This document shows positions 60,209 to 64,000 of a stretch of DNA of 64,000 nucleotides, piece after piece. The first letter of the stretch is position 1; each line of letters starts with the position of its first letter. This stretch comes from Cavia porcellus. Lineage: Eukaryota > Chordata > Mammalia > Rodentia > Caviidae. The notes under the pieces are model-generated. The model saw only the letters and a list, made by a program, of their open reading frames with translations. It was not told the origin of the DNA and ran no database searches. Position numbers and translations under genes: made by a program. Location: contig NW_026947484.1 in NCBI RefSeq assembly GCF_034190915.1, positions 136,002,982-136,066,981 on the forward strand. The letters are read 5' to 3'.

Positions 60209-62079
60209 GACTCCAGCCCTGCTGTGTGTCATACCCTTGTTCTCTCTCTCCTTAGCACCATGGTCTCTTTGTGGTTGGTTTCTAATTCTCCATACATACC
60301 CCATTTGTCACTTTTCTTGGCCTGGTTCTTACAGTGACTTGCTAACTTTTCTATAGTTTTGCTAGAAACTAGTGATTTTTGATCTAATTGTATTTGAGAA
60401 GAAATTCATAAGAATAAAGAGACCTAAAATGACATTTAATTATCCTAATGAATAATTTTTCAGTTTTGAAATCCTTAAAAGAAAACCCTGTGCATGTTGG
60501 AACACAGACATTAATGTAGCTGATTCTGAGATGCAAAACTGTAGAACAGAGACAAAGCAAACCATGACAGTGAACAATTGCACAATTCTTAGGACCTATC
60601 AGGTAACTTCTCAGCTCTTCACATACAACTGATTGCTTATGACGTTCCTCCAGGTTAGGAATTGTCAACCTTGTTTTTAGTTGAGGAAACTGAGGCTTTG
60701 AGAGATAAGTAAGTTGTCCAAGCCCTTACCACTTTTATAATTGTCTCAGCCAGGATTTTAGCCCTGGCGATCAAGTTCCAAAAGTATCTCAGCTACTCAC
60801 CCTACTACCTCTGAGCGGAGAGTTCACATTGGCATTTACTGCTTTGTGAGCCGGTAAGCAAACTCCTGAGCAGTGTCACATGCTTACTACATGTCAGGCC
60901 ATGTGTTGGCTACCCATTCGTGTTTCATTCAACTTCTGGCTTCAAGGTTGGTGTGGCGGCATGAAGAGGATACACATGGATGCTAACTCATGCACTGTGG
61001 TTCGGTCCTTAGCTTCCCTGGTTCTTTCATTCACTCAGTGGGCAGAACTTGGTCCTTAAGACCATAGTGGTAGATGGAAGCCTTTGGTTAGTCCTTTTTA
61101 CTTTCTGTTCTTCACATGTTTTAAGGAAGATGTCTTTTACCCCTTGCTGTGAAAATACAGTTTAAATCAACCACCTTATTATCAGTTCTACAACGTTGGG
61201 TGGGCTCAGCAACAGAGTTCTTTTGCTGGTCCTGCTGGAGGTGCCTGTGTGATTACATTCATGTGAGCCAGCTAGGGCTGGGCTTTTCTCTTCCATGTAT
61301 TCTGGAGTGCTCTGCCTCCCCACAGGGCCTCGTTTCCTGGTTTCTGCATTTGTATTTTGAGATTTGTTAAATGGCAGCTCAAGGCTTCCAAAAGCACAAG
61401 AGCAGAAGCTTCAGCTTCGGGAGCTCACAAGCAAGGGTGGAACTGGCCCAGTATTATTCCTGCTACATTGTCTCTGTTAAATGGATCATAAACCAGCCCA
61501 GACTCAAGGAGTAAGGACTGCACAAGCGGGTAATATAGTTGGCCTAGTTGAATTTAGCAGACACCCACAACATCAGGCTCCTATTCTCAGCATATTTATT
61601 CTTACTTTGCATATAGTTCTAACAGATTTAATTATTGATTTTTATTCCTTTAAAAAGGCAGAAATAATTTGTTTCAAGTTAGGGGAATGAGCTGCTTTCA
61701 GTAGCCACAAAACATCATTTGAAAAGAGACAGCTGAGAGTCATGAGCAAGGAACTCACAAAAACAGAGACAGTTTAGAGCACTTTGGGGGGACCCCCATT
61801 CACAATGATCTTCTCTGTAACATTTTCATACTGCTGAACTCCACTGTTCGTAATTCAGCCAGCAGGTTTTAACCATTAGGGTTACATGCATGGTTTGTTC
61901 ACTGAGACTAAAAATATCTTGTAAGTTGACACTGAATATTATAGACTTCTTTGTGAAAGTTCTGGTAGTTAATCATAAAGTTTCTTGTGTTTGAAGAGAT
62001 GATCTTTGGTTGTTTCTCAAGAATTGGAAGTTTATCGTTGTGCAAGACTGTTGTATTGTGTTGAAAAGGAATAGCTATG

Positions 62080-62610
62080 TGCTGAATATCTTCTCTCAAT
62101 ATCTTCCAAATTTGTATGTTGAAGCCCTTACCTCCACAGTGACTGTATTTGAAGTGAGCTGCTAAAGAAGTAATTGATGGGCTGGGGATTTAGCTCAGCG
62201 GCATAAGTGCCTGCCTTGCAAGTGCGTGGTCATGAGTTCGATCTCTGGAACCAGTAAAAAAAAAAAAAAAAGAGGAAGAAATAATTGAAAAAAACAAAAA
62301 AGAGGTAATTGATTAGGTGGTTTCACAGATTAAGAACCTGATCTGATAGGGTTAGTGTCCTTGTAGGCAGAGATACAGAGAACTTACTGTATTTCCATAG
62401 CCATCTCCCCTTCCGTGGGGAAGGCCCTGGGAAATCATAGAAAGCGAGCAGCTATCCAAAACCCTGGAATGGATCCCTTTCCTAGAAGAAAATTGGCTGA
62501 AACCTTGGCTTGGACTTCTATCCTTTAGATCTGTGGGAATATAAATTTCTGTTGTACAAGATACTCAGTCTTGTGTATTTTGTTATGGCAGCCCATGCTT
62601 AGATAGAAAC
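62080..62610 (+). mobile_element. MLT1-like LTR, interrupted by a SINE
   Basis: Has the MLT1-type order: ttgtatgttgaagcccttacc, then [SINE 62179-62298], then ttaattgat-like sequence, gatagggttagtgtccttgt, gcttggacttctatcc, tctgtgggaatataaatttctg and gtattttgttatggcagccc. Boundaries are approximate. The SINE inserted after the LTR did. Confidence 0.8.
62179..62298 (+). mobile_element. ID-like SINE, well preserved, with target-site duplication
   Basis: Head gggctggggatttagctcag, A-box region tagctcagcggcataagtg, B-box gagttcgatct, then an A-run with gaggaagaa interruptions. The flanks carry a 15-bp direct repeat with one mismatch (aaagaagtaattgat at 62164-62178, aaagaggtaattgat at 62299-62313). 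It is the cleanest ID-type copy in the window. It resembles a tRNA but has no CCA-bearing acceptor pairing and has a 3' A-tail, so it is not a tRNA gene. Confidence 0.95.
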
Positions 62611-62631
62611 ATTATGAACAGTAGTGACTTT

Positions 62632-62822
62632 TTTTTTTTCATGTAATACTTGGGATTGAATCCAGGAAGACTACTAACACGCTGTATCTCTGGCTCTTTT
62701 TATTTTTATTTTTACTTTTAGACAGAGTTTTGCTAAATTGTCCGAGCTGGCCTTGGACTTGTGACCTTCCTGCTCAGCCTCTGCATAGGCTATAGGCATG
62801 GGCAACCACACCTGTAGTACTA
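62632..62822 (-). mobile_element. Dimeric B1/ID-type SINE, minus strand
   Basis: On the + strand a T-run leads into an ID-like reverse unit (tacttgggattgaatccagg). A T-rich linker follows, then a reverse B1 unit (gacagagttttgctaaattg, gagctggccttggacttgtg, ctataggcatgggcaaccac). Confidence 0.8.
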
Positions 62823-63631
62823 GCAAGTTTTGGCCCCAGAGCTTCAGGGTCAGTAAGGGTCCTGATGAAAACAATTCATCTTGTCTTCTTTCCATCTCAC
62901 ACATGGAGTCTCCTAGCTTGAATGGAGGTCTTGCTTCTCCTGATTTTACTTTGTTTTTCTAGTTAAATACAAGATAGAGTTTTCCAGGAAGGTTAAAGTT
63001 ACTTCAGTACTCTCAGGACAGCTTATGTCTCTGATACTGAGTCCAGTAATGTGGGAGCCCGTGATTGTACTGTGGATCAGATTTGGCCATCCTGCTGGGC
63101 AGGCCCTTCCCTCTCACAGTTTGGATTAGCACCAATAGTCTCAGGGGAGCCCAGAACCCTTGCTTACAACATCAGGGAGTGGTTTCAAATGATCATCAGG
63201 GCTTTTGGCTTACGTTATTACCATCATGGTTTTATATGTATAGTGCTATTTATAGAAATACATGGTTTGTACCTGTGTAACTTACTTTTAAATGAAGATA
63301 TTTCACCGGGTCTCATCCCTGCTCTCTAAAAAAAAGAAAATGAACAAGCACTTAAAATGTGGAGTGTGAAACTTTTTGCAGACTCTGCTTTACTGTGGGG
63401 GGATTTTGAAGGCAGGAACGGAGCTGCCGTTTGTGGTTTGGTGTTGTGGTGCCTTTTAAAAGTGACTTTAATGAGAGTGTAAGGTGGCCGACACTGGAGC
63501 CCTGTGTTTATACAGCTGCCTTCTGGCAGTAACCACAGCTGGAATGGCTTGCTGCGCAGGACGGCTGCCCACAGCTGCAAGCTGGCCCAGAGGACTCAGT
63601 GCTTCCATGAAGGGAAACTGATTTATGTATG

Positions 63632-63977
63632 CTTCCCTGGGGCCATGCTAGACTAGACAGTCTTCTTGGGAGTGTATTGGTTTAAATGGCCTTCCTGGGG
63701 CCAGGCTGGTTTGGAAGGCCTGCCTGTGGAGCTACATTGGTAGATCGCTTTCCTGGGGGCCACTCTGGTTTCTGCAGCCTTCTTGGCCACTAGGTGGTTT
63801 AAATGACCTTCCTGGAGAGCCATGCTGGCTTAGACAATCTTCCAGAGTCCACACCCATTTAGACAGTCTTCTTGAGGGCCATACTGGTTTAGATGGCCTT
63901 CCTGAGAGAGGTGTTGGTTTAGACAGCCTTCCAGGGAGGCACACAAGTCTGGATGACCTTCCTGAAGGGACACAGTT
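63632..63977. repeat. ~30-bp-unit minisatellite, 11-12 diverged copies
   Basis: Units of 28-31 bp begin cttcctgg or cttcttgg, contain gccatgctggtttaga-like text and end tggc, tgac or cagt. About eleven consecutive units can be aligned by eye. Because many units are 30 bp, frames stay open in register, which explains the repetitive 70-codon minus-strand frame at 63732-63944. That frame is not a gene. Confidence 0.85.
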
Positions 63978-64000
63978 GTGCTCTTTTCACTCAATGTATC

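Noticed and set aside
62179..62255. A functional tRNA gene
   Set aside because: The head is tRNA-like, but it is followed by an A-tail and flanked by a target-site duplication. It is repeated elsewhere in the window as an ID-type SINE.
63632..63977. A CRISPR-like array
   Set aside because: The units are contiguous and diverged with no constant repeat and unique spacer alternation, and the host is a mammal. It is a minisatellite.

Overview
This is a stretch of mammalian, rodent-type genomic DNA. It is intron-rich and full of interspersed repeats, and no bacterial or plasmid features are visible. The short tRNA-derived SINEs (ID-like), the 7SL-derived B1-like SINEs, the fused B1/ID dimers and a lineage-specific LINE-1 all point to a rodent. 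The ID variants resemble what I recall from castorimorphs such as beaver, but that species guess is inference from memory and was not tested. No previously undescribed gene system was found. The useful content is one conserved gene plus several informative repeat and rearrangement structures.

The only protein-coding gene I can support is VANGL1 (Vang-like planar cell polarity protein 1), on the + strand from a CpG-island promoter near 36.9-37.2 kb to beyond the window end. Its visible parts are a probable noncoding exon 1 (ends 37159), exon 2 with the start codon (ATG 46018-46020, exon ends 46088), exon 3 (52624-52756) and the large exon 4 (56397-57004), which encodes all four membrane segments. 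The exons join in frame and give residues 1-270 plus two bases of codon 271. Introns 1-4 fill the rest, and the C-terminal half of the gene lies outside the window.

From 1 to about 36 kb the window is intergenic and repeat-dominated. In order it holds the 3' end of a + strand L1 (1-1497), ID SINEs, a MaLR-type LTR (6958-7414), an L2 stretch, and a nearly full-length but coding-dead minus-strand L1 (10225-16967) with a perfect 13-bp target-site duplication and tandem 5' monomers. These are followed by an LTR-internal-LTR MaLR element (17824-20066), two copies of a ~790-bp LTR-like repeat (20351-21137 and 26748-27540) separated by old L1 debris, a long TC microsatellite, an 84-bp near-identical duplicate beside a hairpin (28621-28731), and more SINE, MIR, LTR and L2 remnants to about 33.9 kb.

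Inside VANGL1 the introns hold mostly MIR and L2 relics, two ID SINEs inserted at the same site (42.7-42.9 kb), CA and GT microsatellites just upstream of exon 3, an old L1 fragment (about 54.6-55.3 kb), two local segment duplications in intron 4, an MLT1-like LTR carrying a nested ID SINE (62.1-62.6 kb), and a ~30-bp-unit minisatellite at the end of the window. Most open reading frames in the window are chance frames in repeats or GC-rich DNA.
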